Part shown: positions 9,084 through 17,713 of the stretch, piece by piece
Layout: the number at the start of each line of letters is the position of its first letter
Numbering within the stretch: position 1 is the stretch's first letter
Source: an uncultured Eubacteriales bacterium
Lineage (GTDB): Bacteria > Bacillota > Clostridia > Oscillospirales > CAG-272
Assembly (NCBI GenBank): GCA_934446065.1
Contig: CAKSDP010000010.1
Coordinates: 1-58,487, forward strand
Reading direction: 5' to 3'
DNA: 58,487 nt
Made by a program: the position numbers and the translations under genes
Notes under the pieces: generated by a model
Seen by the model: the letters and a program-made list of their open reading frames with translations, nothing else
Told to the model about the DNA's origin: nothing
The model's database searches: none

Positions 9084-9533
9084 TTACAGCTTCACCGGAA
9101 GCTTGAATATGAGCTTGCGTATGTGCCCGGATACACCGCGAAGCCCCGGCATATGCGCGTCCGTCGGATCGAACAGCGCAAACTCCCCTGCGGTAAGGTG
9201 GCATCTGTCATATGCACCGGAAACGCCGTCGAACAGTATGCAGTCCCCGTCGGGATTATACTCGCCGCCGATGCCCGCTGCGATATCGGCGCGGAGCATC
9301 ACCTCGTCGCCGGTCACAATGAACTGCAAATCCGAGTAACGTCGGTGCGCCTCGTACTTACCGCAGGTCTCGTTCTCGGTGATATCACACACATTCACAA
9401 ATGCGCCGTCCGAAAGCTCATACCGTCCGCACGGCAGCGCCGCCGCATCATTTTCGGATAGGAACTCTGCGATCATCCCAGCCGGGACGATGCCGTCGTA
9501 TTTTCCGAGATTTTCTATTCTGTCGCGAATCAT
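9084..9533 (-). CDS. YhcH/YjgK/YiaL (TabA) family cupin-like protein
   Basis: 149 residues. Family members are small beta-barrel proteins of sugar catabolism operons (E. coli YhcH in sialic acid use, TabA linked to biofilm); they are proposed to bind a metal and act on sugars. Recognition rests on KYEAHRRYSDLQFIVTGDE, with the conserved H and E, and on FALFDPTDAHMPGL near the C-terminus. AGGAGG lies 5 bases upstream of the ATG. Its place upstream of the alpha-galactosidase gene suggests it handles a mutarotation or isomerisation step of the released sugar, which is inference. Confidence 0.85.
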   Translation of the reverse strand: MIRDRIENLGKYDGIVPAGMIAEFLSENDAAALPCGRYELSDGAFVNVCDITENETCGKYEAHRRYSDLQFIVTGDEVMLRADIAAGIGGEYNPDGDCILFDGVSGAYDRCHLTAGEFALFDPTDAHMPGLRGVSGHIRKLIFKLPVKL

Positions 9534-9554
9534 ATATTCCTCCTGCAGATCCGA

Positions 9555-9992
9555 TCATATAAATATATATCCGTCATCGGATACGATAACGTGAAAAACT
9601 TCTATTCCGTGCCGGGCTGCCGCCGGGGGCACTGCCGAGAAGCGCTGTTGCATATGCGCCGATGGTCTCCTCCGACCTGAAGCACATTTTGCCGAGAAGC
9701 TCGGCTGTAACGCGGCGAAAGGCATCGCCGAGGAGGCGAAGATAGGATGCCGTATTCTCTCCGACGCCGTGAACAGAGCACAACTCATCATGCTCGGCTG
9801 CGAGCACATCCGCAATGCTCCCGCCGCACGCCGAGAGAAGCTCGTGCGAAATCTCGTTTGTATCACGTCTCGTATCGGAGCATAGAGCAGCATCTCGAGC
9901 GCCTCATGCTCATCGAAAGCATCAAGTCCGCTCTCGGCGAATCGCCGTCTCATACGTGATCTGTGATTCCAATGAAGCTCAGGATTTCTCAT
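9555..9992 (-). pseudogene. radC: Decayed radC (JAB domain lost, frameshifted)
   Basis: The N-terminal helix-hairpin-helix part of RadC is clear: HRSRMRRRFAESGLDAFDEH, then EALEMLLYAPIR. The frame then breaks near 9870. In another frame the family sequence resumes as RDTNEISHELLSACGGS and HDELCSVHGVGENTASYLRL. After GAYATALLGS the whole catalytic JAB/MPN region is missing, and only the last strand remains in the first frame (GIEVFHVIVSDDGYIF). The remnant therefore has at least one frameshift and an internal deletion of roughly 100 codons, around 9610-9640. GGGGTG lies before the ATG. It cannot encode a working RadC. It appears to be the first gene of the tabA/alpha-galactosidase transcript. 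Confidence 0.85.
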
Positions 9993-10045
9993 AGTCACCC
10001 CGAATAAGCAGCCATGACGCACCATGCCTGCGATTTTCTTTATGT

Positions 10046-10074
10046 AGTATACCATACCGCCGGTGTTTTGTCTA
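10046..10074 (-). promoter_or_regulatory. Candidate promoter for the radC-remnant/TabA/alpha-galactosidase operon
   Basis: On the minus strand, TAGACA (10069-10074), a 17-base spacer and TATACT (10046-10051), about 50 bases upstream of the radC remnant. No obvious operator is seen. Confidence 0.55.
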
Positions 10075-10148
10075 TTGTTTTCCGCAATTTACCTCAGTTT
10101 GCCGAACAAATACTGTGTCGGAAAATTTATCATACTTGCGCGCATCTC

Positions 10149-10177
10149 TTGTAATGCCCGCACAGATTTGATATAAT
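10149..10177 (+). promoter_or_regulatory. Candidate sigma-A promoter for the amidase gene
   Basis: TTGTAA (10149-10154), a 17-base spacer and TATAAT (10172-10177), 30 bases before the amidase ATG. Confidence 0.6.
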
Positions 10178-10206
10178 TATGTCATATTATATCGAACGAG
10201 GTACAT

Positions 10207-12258
10207 ATGAGACTTTTTCACCGTGCGGCAGCAATCGTCATCGCAGTTATAATACTGTCACTTCAGACAGCTCTCTGCGCCGGAGCGGCATTTTCCGGTG
10301 CGGACAAGATAAACATAGTTCTTGACGCGGGACACGGCGGTCACGATCCCGGATCTGCCGGAATAAACGCCGAGGCATACTATAATCTGAAGGTTGCTCA
10401 GTATACACGCGACGCGCTTGTTGCAAACGGGAATTTCAACGTTTACATGACGCGGGACAGCGCCGACAAGTACCTCACCCTTGCGGAAAGAATGTACTAC
10501 GCCGACAGCGAGAACGCAGATATTGCGATAAGCATACACTTCAACTCAAGCACCTCATCCTCGCTCGGCGGGATCGAGGTCTACGGCTCCGTTCTCGATC
10601 GCTTCTATGCGGGAGAGCTGGGGTCGAGCATCGGCTCAAAGCTCTCGGCGGCGACGGGTCTCAAAAACTGCGGTATATTCCGCAAACAGGATTACGGAAA
10701 AACGCTGTACTACTGGAGCAGTGAATACCAGTGGGACATTCCCGGTGAATCAAGCCTCGGCGTGCTGTCAGACTACTACGGCATCATCACGTGGGCGGCA
10801 AAGTTCGGCTTTCCGTCTCTTATAGTCGAGCACGCGTATCTCTCGAACCCGAGCGAGAGAACTCTCGTTGAGCAGGACAGCGTTCTGCGGGCGATGGGAG
10901 AAGCCGACGCGGCGGCGATCATCGAATACTACACAAATCACACGCACTCCTACGGCGGTACGGTCGCGGACGCGCCCGTGACCTGCTTCTCCGCAGGAAA
11001 GCAGTCCGAGCACTGCTCTATCTGCGGACACAGACGCAACGTGCGGCAGATCGCATCAGCTCCCGACCCGTCAAAGCATCTGTGGCTTGCAGAGGAAGGC
11101 TCGGTCGCGGCGACCTGTGAGAGCGACGGATACGCAAATTACGTTTGCAGATACACCTCGAACCTGAACGACAAGGGATGCACACAGTTCCAGGTTCACC
11201 GCAGTGAGACGGCGATACCCGCTCTCGGTCACGATTACGCCGTTACATATCAGAGGGACGTGACCCACACGGTAGACGGAATCGTGACGTACACCTGCTC
11301 AAGGTGCGGCAGCTCTTACAGCGAAACAACGCCGGCGGAAGGACACAGTTACGTTCCGGTCGCTCACGCCGATCCCGACTGTACAAATGCGGGTTATGAC
11401 ACATACAGGTGCAGCGTTTGCGGAGACGAATATTCCGACGCGATCCTGGCAAACGGTCACACGTTCGATATTCTGTCGCACACAGATCCCGAGTGTGAGC
11501 GCGACGGCTCTGAATCGCGCAGATGCACGGTCTGCGGATTCGAGGAGACAGTGACGCTTCCCGCAACAGGTCACACATTGCAGATCACGGTAGAACGCGC
11601 AGCGACCTGCACGGAAGCAGGATTCACTGACAGCGTTTGCAGCGTCTGCGGAAAGGCGGAGCACACCGAGCTTTCGCCGACAGAGCACTCGTTCTCGGTG
11701 ACAGCGGAAACTCCTGCGACCTGCGAAGGCGCAGGCGAGCGCCGCCAGGTGTGCACAGTCTGCGGATTTGAGGAGACGGTTCTGCTCTCACCCATTGGAC
11801 ACGACACCGAAATTCTGAGCGAAACTCCCGCAACGTGTGAATCGGCGGGGGTAAGGTACGAAAAGTGCAGGATATGCGGAAAGGAGATCGACGAGGATAT
11901 TCCGGCGACAGGTCACGACTGGCAGGAAAGCCGCACGATCAAAGCGCCGGGTCTGATATTCGACGGCAAGGCGGAATACGTCTGCAAAAACGATTCCGCG
12001 CACGTTGAAACACGTGCCCTGCGCGACCTGACAATATTTGAATACCGCACACTTCACCCGATGAGATTCACGCTCATGTGCGCTGCGGCAGGCATAGTCA
12101 TATGCGCGGCTGCGGCGGCGATCGTAATTATTGTACGAAAGAGGTCGGGCAAATCCCCGTTCCACGCAAAGAACCACCGCAAAGCGGCAGACGCTCCTGC
12201 TCACGCCGAGCCGGCGGCTGTGGCAACGGAGCCGGAGCCCGAGGAGGCAAAGAAATGA
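10207..12258 (+). CDS. N-acetylmuramoyl-L-alanine amidase with cysteine-rich repeats and C-terminal membrane anchor
   Basis: 683 residues. A signal peptide ends near residue 28. Residues 35-245 are an Amidase_3 zinc domain that cuts the bond between MurNAc and L-Ala: zinc ligands H43 (VLDAGHGGHDPGS), E56 and H111 (SIHFNSS), catalytic E208 (LIVEHAYLSNPSER). Residues about 250-595 hold six to eight repeats, each with CxxCG followed by a GH or EH about 15 residues later (CSRCGSSY, CSVCGDEY, CTVCGFEE, CRICGKEI). A transmembrane segment at about 622-645 is followed by a basic cytoplasmic tail. The enzyme is therefore a membrane-tethered wall hydrolase. The repeats may bind metal or wall polymer; that is unproven. 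It overlaps the next gene by four bases. Confidence 0.92.
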   Translation: MRLFHRAAAIVIAVIILSLQTALCAGAAFSGADKINIVLDAGHGGHDPGSAGINAEAYYNLKVAQYTRDALVANGNFNVYMTRDSADKYLTLAERMYYADSENADIAISIHFNSSTSSSLGGIEVYGSVLDRFYAGELGSSIGSKLSAATGLKNCGIFRKQDYGKTLYYWSSEYQWDIPGESSLGVLSDYYGIITWAAKFGFPSLIVEHAYLSNPSERTLVEQDSVLRAMGEADAAAIIEYYTNHTHSYGGTVADAPVTCFSAGKQSEHCSICGHRRNVRQIASAPDPSKHLWLAEEGSVAATCESDGYANYVCRYTSNLNDKGCTQFQVHRSETAIPALGHDYAVTYQRDVTHTVDGIVTYTCSRCGSSYSETTPAEGHSYVPVAHADPDCTNAGYDTYRCSVCGDEYSDAILANGHTFDILSHTDPECERDGSESRRCTVCGFEETVTLPATGHTLQITVERAATCTEAGFTDSVCSVCGKAEHTELSPTEHSFSVTAETPATCEGAGERRQVCTVCGFEETVLLSPIGHDTEILSETPATCESAGVRYEKCRICGKEIDEDIPATGHDWQESRTIKAPGLIFDGKAEYVCKNDSAHVETRALRDLTIFEYRTLHPMRFTLMCAAAGIVICAAAAAIVIIVRKRSGKSPFHAKNHRKAADAPAHAEPAAVATEPEPEEAKK

Positions 12259-12632
12259 CGGCAGAGGAAAGAGATGCGCTCGCGCGGTCGTTTCTCGGAA
12301 AGGCAGTAACGATAAAGATCGACCGCCCGATCGGATACATTCATAAGAAAGAGCGCTACACGCTCGAATACAAAATAAACTACGGCTACGTTCCGAATGT
12401 GATCGGCGGCGACGGCGAGGAGCTTGACGTATATCTGCTCGGCGTAGACGTGCCGGTCGACACCTTTACCGGCAGGGTGATCGCGATCGCTCACCGCGAG
12501 GATGACGCCGAGGACAAGCTGGTCATGGCACCGGACGGAATGTCATTCACGCCGGAGGAGATCCGCTCACAGATAGAGTTTCAGGAAAAATATTACACAA
12601 CGACGATCGAGCCGTATACGGAAAAGTCGTAA
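12255..12632 (+). CDS. Small inorganic pyrophosphatase-like protein
   Basis: 125 residues, shorter than the usual 160-180 of soluble family I pyrophosphatases. It starts at MTAEERDALARSF within ATGA of the amidase stop, with GAGGAGG upstream. Family features are YTLEYKINYGYVPN and the signature DGEELDVYLLG, whose aspartates bind magnesium; REDDAEDKLVMAP follows. The C-terminal helix region is short. The fold is therefore that of a type I inorganic pyrophosphatase, and hydrolysis of pyrophosphate is the likely activity. A related phosphohydrolase role is possible because of the reduced length. Why it is coupled to a wall amidase is not clear. Confidence 0.72.
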   Translation: MTAEERDALARSFLGKAVTIKIDRPIGYIHKKERYTLEYKINYGYVPNVIGGDGEELDVYLLGVDVPVDTFTGRVIAIAHREDDAEDKLVMAPDGMSFTPEEIRSQIEFQEKYYTTTIEPYTEKS

Positions 12633-12653
12633 TAACTTCAGACAAGCGAAAAC

Positions 12654-12693
12654 GGGGCAGTCCTTTTGCAAAAGGACTGCCCCGAACGTTTTG
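12654..12693. terminator. Bidirectional terminator
   Basis: A 15-bp perfect stem (GGGGCAGTCCTTTTG and complement) with essentially no loop, followed by GAACGTTTTGT on the plus strand and GTTTTC on the minus strand. It lies between convergent genes. Confidence 0.8.
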
Positions 12694-12695
12694 TC

Positions 12696-13115
12696 TCAGA
12701 ATTCTAACAGGTTAAGCCCAATAGTCTCGTCGTACCGCCTGTCTACCTTGCCGTGGATAACTTCTATCACCATCTCGCAGGTCGCGCTGACCCGCGCACG
12801 GTTGAGATGACCGCCGAACACCTCGCCGCGCTCGTTTCCCGCGCTCATGTGCAGATGGCAGTAAAACTCACCGTTCATCGTATTGACCGTGCCGGTCAGC
12901 GACACGATCTCGAACGCACCTGAGAATTCGTTTGCATGATACTCCTTCTTTTCCGTATCGTACACGCCGACGGTAAAGCTGTCTGTCGCTCCGAGTGCAC
13001 GCACGCTCGCAAGCTCTACCCTCTCCGCCGCCGCTATCTCGCGCAGCATCTCCGTTATCTCCTCACCACGATCGATCCTCGCGATAATCGTGTCGCCGAA
13101 TCTTCTGTACTCCAT
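12696..13115 (-). CDS. PPC/DUF296 domain protein
   Basis: 139 residues from MEYRRFGDTIIARID. The PPC domain (plants and prokaryotes conserved) forms trimers and in bacteria is found alone as a small protein with an unassigned, possibly metal-dependent, function. Typical strands are visible: ASVRALGATDSFTVGVYD, FEIVSLTGTVN, and the conserved GEFYCHLHMSAG and GGHLNRARVSATCEMVI segments, whose histidines are the likely metal ligands. A weak ribosome site (AAAGGAA) lies 11 or more bases upstream; an in-frame ATG 12 codons earlier is less likely. It is a single-gene unit convergent with the amidase operon. Confidence 0.85.
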   Translation of the reverse strand: MEYRRFGDTIIARIDRGEEITEMLREIAAAERVELASVRALGATDSFTVGVYDTEKKEYHANEFSGAFEIVSLTGTVNTMNGEFYCHLHMSAGNERGEVFGGHLNRARVSATCEMVIEVIHGKVDRRYDETIGLNLLEF

Positions 13116-13242
13116 AATTATGACCGTTCCTTTCCCTGCATTGCGCCGCACTTGCAGCTGTCACGGTTCAATTATACCGCAAACTTTGCTGCGGGTCAAT
13201 ATCCGCGCCGCCCCGCCGCCGTCAACAATTTGCCCCAAGCCA

Positions 13243-13271
13243 TTGAAAAAAACGCGCCGTTGTGTTACACT
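13243..13271 (+). promoter_or_regulatory. Candidate sigma-A promoter for the c-di-GMP protein
   Basis: TTGAAA (13243-13248), a 17-base spacer and TACACT (13266-13271), about 80 bases before the start codon. Confidence 0.5.
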
Positions 13272-13353
13272 GTTGTCGTATGGCTGTGCCGATACCGTTT
13301 ACCGCAATATTATCCGCAGACCGTTTTTCCCTGCATTGATCCAGGAGGACTTT

Positions 13354-15816
13354 ATGAACAGAAGAAAGCTGCTCATCGCAGACGATTCCGAGCTTAACCG
13401 CGCAATTCTCGCGAATATGCTCGAGAGCGATTTTGACATAATCGAAGTCACGGGAGGCAAAGAGGCAATATTCGCCCTGCAATCCTACCGCAGTGATATC
13501 TCCGCATTTCTTCTCGACATCGTTATGCCGGACATGAACGGATTCGAGGTTCTCGAGGAGATGCGGCGGCTCGATCTGCTGCGCGACATACCGACGATCA
13601 TGATATCCGCCGAGACGGGCAGCGCATACATCGACCGCGCATTTCAGCTCGGCGCCTCCGACTACATCAACCGCCCGTTCGTCCCCGGCATTATCCGTCA
13701 CCGCATCATAAACACGATTCTGATGCACACTAAGAAAGAACAGCTCATGAATGTTGTTTCCGGCTGGTTTTACAGGCAGGAAACGAACAGCGAGCTTATG
13801 GTGTCGATCCTCGAATACGCGGTCGGCTTCCGCTCGGGCGAAAGCGGCACGCATATGTCCGGAGTCGGCGCTCTTACAAAGCTGCTTGTCAAGCGCCTGA
13901 CCGAAAAGACGGATAAATACAGAATAAATCTCTCCGATCTCGACACGATCAGCATGGCAGCTTCCCTGCACGACATCGGAAAGCTGCTTATCCCGCGGGA
14001 GATACTCGAAAAGCCGAGCCGTCTGACCGATGCGGAGTTTGAGATCGTCAAGCACCACACCCAGCTCGGCGCACAGATAATTTCCGATCTTCCGACTCAC
14101 AAGAGCGCAGCGTTTACAAATTACGCCGTAACGATCTGCCGCTGGCACCACGAACGGTGGAACGGCGAGGGATATCCGGACGGTCTTGTCGGCGATAATA
14201 TTCCGATCGTTGCGCAGATCACCGCGATCGCCGACGCATACGATGCGCTGACAAGCAAAAGGTGCTACAAAGAGGCATTCTCGCACGATCGCGCGATGGC
14301 TATGATCCACGCGGGCGAATGCGGGAGCTTCAATCCCCTGCTCGTCGAATGTCTCGACGATATCGCGGACTCGATCAGCTCAGGAAAATCCGAATACGGC
14401 GCAGAAAGCGGTAAGACTGTCGTACAGCACGCCGTTGATGAGCTTTACTCCGGGAAAGACATATTTGCGCTTCTCATGACGAAGCAGATAGAGGAGTCGG
14501 ACCGCAAGAAGGATTTCATGGCAAGCCTCTGCGATGAGCTCTGGTTCGAGTACACGTCAAATCCCGAATCCATTCATCTGTCAAAGGGCGCTGCTGATCA
14601 CATGGGGCTTCCCGCAGTGATAGACAATCCGCTCAGCACACCTCAGCTCACCGCCGTTATCGGCAAGGAAACGGCAAAGCTGATACGGGAAAAGGTTGAC
14701 ACACTCTCCTCTGACGAATCATATATTGAGATCACGGCGGACGTGGTTCTGGACGGCAAAAGATCCCGCTGCCAGATCGCGATGCTTGTCCTCCGCTCGG
14801 CGGACGACGACGAAAAGTGCACCGCCCTCCTCGGACGCATAATAGATATAAGCGAGAACTACCGACGGCTCGAGAGATACAACAGAGCGTCGTCCGATCA
14901 GGCAACGGAGCAAGTTCTGCTTCCGGTCACGGCGGGCGCCGACGATGTTCTGCATATCACGCACGATCAGGTCGGACGCGTACTTCAGGGATACAGAAAG
15001 ATGTTTGAGACGGTACGTCTCGTCGATCCCGGAATATGTATGCAGATATCGACCGACTCGACCGGGTATCACTCCATCGAAAAAAGCGAGCACTGCTACT
15101 CGATATGGGGCAAGCTGCACAGGTGTGAAAACTGCATATCGCAGGAGGTCATCCGCACTCACAAAACGCACAGCAAGGTCGAGGCGATCGGGAACGACGT
15201 ATACTACGTTCTCGCAATGTGCGTCGAGATCGACCGTGTTCCGTACTCGCTCGAATGCGTGAACCCGATACGCTCGGTCGGAATGAGCGAGAACAGCGGC
15301 GAGAGCATCATAAATCAGCTGCTCGTGCGCAACCGTCAGGTCTACATTGATTCGATGACGAAGATATACAACAGGCGCTACTACGATGAGCGGGTACACA
15401 ATCTCACCGGCGAGCAGGCGGTAGCGATGATAGACATTGACGACTTCAAGCAGATAAACGACAAATTCGGGCACCCGGCGGGAGACGTTGCACTGTACCG
15501 CATAGCGCAGACGATCAGGTTCACGCTCCGTCGGAACGACCTCCTCATCAGATACGGCGGCGACGAATTTTTCCTGATGCTCAACGGTATGCCGGAGCAC
15601 AGTCTGCAGCGCAAGCTTGACGATGTATGCCGCTCCGTCGCCTCAATGGAGCTGCCGGAATATCCGGGGCTCACGCTCAGCGTAAGCATCGGCGCGGTAT
15701 ACGCGTCGGGGCGCGTGTCCGACCTTGTGCGCCGCGCTGACGTTGCGCTGTATCGCGCAAAGATCGAAAAGAACCGCGCGGTGATCTTCGACGCCGACGA
15801 GGAATCAAACAGATAA
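13354..15816 (+). CDS. Response regulator with HD-GYP and GGDEF domains (c-di-GMP turnover)
   Basis: 820 residues, starting after AGGAGGAC. Domain order: receiver (1-125; acidic D10/D11, phospho-acceptor D55 in LLDIVMPDMNG), HD-GYP (about 150-330; H206 in SLHDIGK, then HHERWNGEGYPDG), a central PAS-like region (about 390-620) and GGDEF (about 650-815; RYGGDEFFLML at about 733-743). The GGDEF motif is intact and is preceded at the right distance by RRND, an RxxD product-inhibition site. The HD and GYP signatures also look intact. The protein should both make and break c-di-GMP under control of a phosphorylation signal. No histidine kinase is adjacent. Some HD-GYP proteins act on other cyclic dinucleotides. 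Confidence 0.92.
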   Translation: MNRRKLLIADDSELNRAILANMLESDFDIIEVTGGKEAIFALQSYRSDISAFLLDIVMPDMNGFEVLEEMRRLDLLRDIPTIMISAETGSAYIDRAFQLGASDYINRPFVPGIIRHRIINTILMHTKKEQLMNVVSGWFYRQETNSELMVSILEYAVGFRSGESGTHMSGVGALTKLLVKRLTEKTDKYRINLSDLDTISMAASLHDIGKLLIPREILEKPSRLTDAEFEIVKHHTQLGAQIISDLPTHKSAAFTNYAVTICRWHHERWNGEGYPDGLVGDNIPIVAQITAIADAYDALTSKRCYKEAFSHDRAMAMIHAGECGSFNPLLVECLDDIADSISSGKSEYGAESGKTVVQHAVDELYSGKDIFALLMTKQIEESDRKKDFMASLCDELWFEYTSNPESIHLSKGAADHMGLPAVIDNPLSTPQLTAVIGKETAKLIREKVDTLSSDESYIEITADVVLDGKRSRCQIAMLVLRSADDDEKCTALLGRIIDISENYRRLERYNRASSDQATEQVLLPVTAGADDVLHITHDQVGRVLQGYRKMFETVRLVDPGICMQISTDSTGYHSIEKSEHCYSIWGKLHRCENCISQEVIRTHKTHSKVEAIGNDVYYVLAMCVEIDRVPYSLECVNPIRSVGMSENSGESIINQLLVRNRQVYIDSMTKIYNRRYYDERVHNLTGEQAVAMIDIDDFKQINDKFGHPAGDVALYRIAQTIRFTLRRNDLLIRYGGDEFFLMLNGMPEHSLQRKLDDVCRSVASMELPEYPGLTLSVSIGAVYASGRVSDLVRRADVALYRAKIEKNRAVIFDADEESNR

Positions 15817-15825
15817 CACCACAAA

Positions 15826-15859
15826 AAAAGCCACGGGATCGACCGATCCCGTGGCTTTT
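15826..15859 (+). terminator. Rho-independent terminator
   Basis: A stem of AAAAGCCACGGGATC paired with its complement around a short GACC loop, ending in TTTT. It closes the c-di-GMP gene. Confidence 0.88.
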
Positions 15860-15919
15860 GATATATGCCAATTATTATTTGCATTTCCGAAATATAAATT
15901 GAAAAAAGCAAAAAATTCG

Positions 15920-15948
15920 TTGATATTTTTGAAAAATCGGGGTAGAAT
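15920..15948 (+). promoter_or_regulatory. Candidate sigma-A promoter of the glmM-glmU-like-glmS operon
   Basis: TTGATA (15920-15925), a 17-base spacer and TAGAAT (15943-15948), predicting a transcript start near 15955 and a leader of about 115 bases. A TATGAT at 16030 is a weaker alternative, with a poor -35. Confidence 0.6.
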
Positions 15949-15965
15949 AAATATGATAAATCATT

Positions 15966-15988
15966 TTACGCAACCATCAGTTGCGAAA
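15966..15988. promoter_or_regulatory. Near-perfect dyad, candidate operator for the HTH-GlmM protein
   Basis: The core is CGCAAC-N5-GTTGCG, a perfect 6-bp dyad. It extends outward through one mismatched position into TTT and AAA arms. It begins about ten bases downstream of the predicted transcript start, a typical position for a repressor. The first downstream gene encodes an XRE-type helix-turn-helix, so it is the natural site for autoregulation. It could also fold as a small hairpin in the leader RNA. Confidence 0.5.
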
Positions 15989-16069
15989 AGTTCCGCGTTC
16001 GGTTGGTGGAAAAGCACCGACGTTTCCGTTATGATATAGACAAATCAAGAACCAGAAGGGAGTCGCACA

Positions 16070-17713
16070 ATGACACTCGGACGAAAGATCTACATTTTGC
16101 GCACAGCCGCGCAGATATCCCAAGAGGCTCTGGCAGAGCGTCTCAACGTTTCAAGACAATCCGTTTCAAAATGGGAGATCGATCAGGCGCTGCCGCAGAT
16201 CGACAAGGTTCTGCTCCTGAGCGAGCTTTTCTCGGTCTCATGCGATAGTCTTCTGCGCGATGACATCGATATTTACGGTGACGCGCCCGGCAAAGAATCC
16301 GCGATAAATCAGCCGAGCGCCGGCAACAAATATTTCGGGACCGACGGATTCCGCGGCGAAGCCAACATTACGCTCACGTCGGAGCAGGCGTACAAGGTCG
16401 GCCGCTTCCTCGGGTGGTACTACTCCTCCGCGCTGAGCGGATTTCACGCTCCCGCATACCGCCCGCGCATCGTCATCGGCAAGGACACACGCCGCTCAAG
16501 CTATATGTTTGAATACTCTCTCGTCGCAGGGCTGACCGCATCTGGAGCCGACGCATATATGCTTCACGTTACAACGACGCCAAGCGTTTCCTACGTCACC
16601 CGTCAGGACGGATTCGACTGCGGTATCATGATCACGGCGTCGCACAATCCGTATTACGACAACGGTATCAAGATCGTCAGCAGCTACGGCGAGAAGCTCG
16701 ACGACGGCACGGCATCGCTGATCGAAGCTTACCTTGACGGCGACCTTGACAGGCTCGGCGTCAAGTCCGCCGATCTTCCGCTTGCGACGCGCGACCGCAT
16801 CGGCTGCATCGTGGACTACGTCGCCGGCAGAAACCGCTATGTAGGATACCTCATCTCGCTCGCGTCGCACTCGTACCGCGATCTGAAGATCGGGCTTGAC
16901 TGCGCGAACGGCGCGTCGTGGATGATCGCAAAGTCGGTGTTCGATGCGCTCGGCGCAAAGACTTACGTTATCGGCGCGTCGCCCGACGGAGTAAACGTAA
17001 ACGAGGGCTGCGGATCGACGCATATCGAAGCTTTGCAGGAGCTTGTGCGTGCAAATCATCTTGACGTGGGTTTTGCATTCGACGGAGACGCCGATCGCTG
17101 CATTGCCGTAGACGAAAACGGAACGGTGACGGACGGCGACGAGATACTGTACATTCTCGCGAAGCGTCTGCACTCAAGAGGAATGCTCGACGGAAACACG
17201 GTCGTTGCGACGGTCATGTCGAACACGGGACTTATCCGTGCGCTTGAAGCCGAGGGGATCGGCTGTGAGCAGACGTCCGTCGGCGACAGATTTGTATTTG
17301 AATGCATGGAGAAAAACGGCTATCGTCTCGGCGGCGAGCAGTCCGGACACATAATACTCCGCAAATATGCTACGACCGGCGACGGCATCCTGACGGCACT
17401 GATGATCGCCGAGGAGATGCGTGACCGCAAGCTTCCGCTTTCAAAGCTTTCTGAAGGGGTCGTGCTGTTTCCTCAGATGATACGCAGCGTGCGGGTCACG
17501 GACAAAAAAGCCGTAATGGACGACTCTGTGATCTGCGAAAGATATGAGCAGATCAACCGTGCGATCGGCAAAAAGGGGCGCGCGCTTCTCAGACTCAGCG
17601 GAACGGAGCCTGTTGTGCGCGTGATGATCGAATGCGAAAACGAAAAGGACTGCGAGAAGTATCTCTCCGAGCTTTGCGAACTGATAAAAAAACGGGGGTA
17701 CTGCTGTGAATGA
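16070..17713 (+). CDS. glmM: Phosphoglucosamine mutase fused to an N-terminal XRE helix-turn-helix
   Basis: 547 residues, about 95 longer than normal GlmM. Residues 1-65 are a complete HTH_3/XRE domain (LGRKIYILRTAAQISQEALA, then ERLNVSRQSVSKWE), closest in look to Clostridial XRE repressors. After a linker the mutase begins at YFGTDGFRGEAN (about 88). The phosphoserine is S191 in ITASHNP, the metal loop is DGDADR (about 338-343) and the phosphate-binding loop is RLSGTEPVVRV (about 508). The enzyme half interconverts GlcN-6-P and GlcN-1-P. All active-site loops look intact, so it should be both enzyme and DNA-binding protein. AAGGGAG precedes the ATG. It overlaps the next gene by 8 bases. The frame is continuous across the junction. 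Confidence 0.93.
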   Translation: MTLGRKIYILRTAAQISQEALAERLNVSRQSVSKWEIDQALPQIDKVLLLSELFSVSCDSLLRDDIDIYGDAPGKESAINQPSAGNKYFGTDGFRGEANITLTSEQAYKVGRFLGWYYSSALSGFHAPAYRPRIVIGKDTRRSSYMFEYSLVAGLTASGADAYMLHVTTTPSVSYVTRQDGFDCGIMITASHNPYYDNGIKIVSSYGEKLDDGTASLIEAYLDGDLDRLGVKSADLPLATRDRIGCIVDYVAGRNRYVGYLISLASHSYRDLKIGLDCANGASWMIAKSVFDALGAKTYVIGASPDGVNVNEGCGSTHIEALQELVRANHLDVGFAFDGDADRCIAVDENGTVTDGDEILYILAKRLHSRGMLDGNTVVATVMSNTGLIRALEAEGIGCEQTSVGDRFVFECMEKNGYRLGGEQSGHIILRKYATTGDGILTALMIAEEMRDRKLPLSKLSEGVVLFPQMIRSVRVTDKKAVMDDSVICERYEQINRAIGKKGRALLRLSGTEPVVRVMIECENEKDCEKYLSELCELIKKRGYCCE

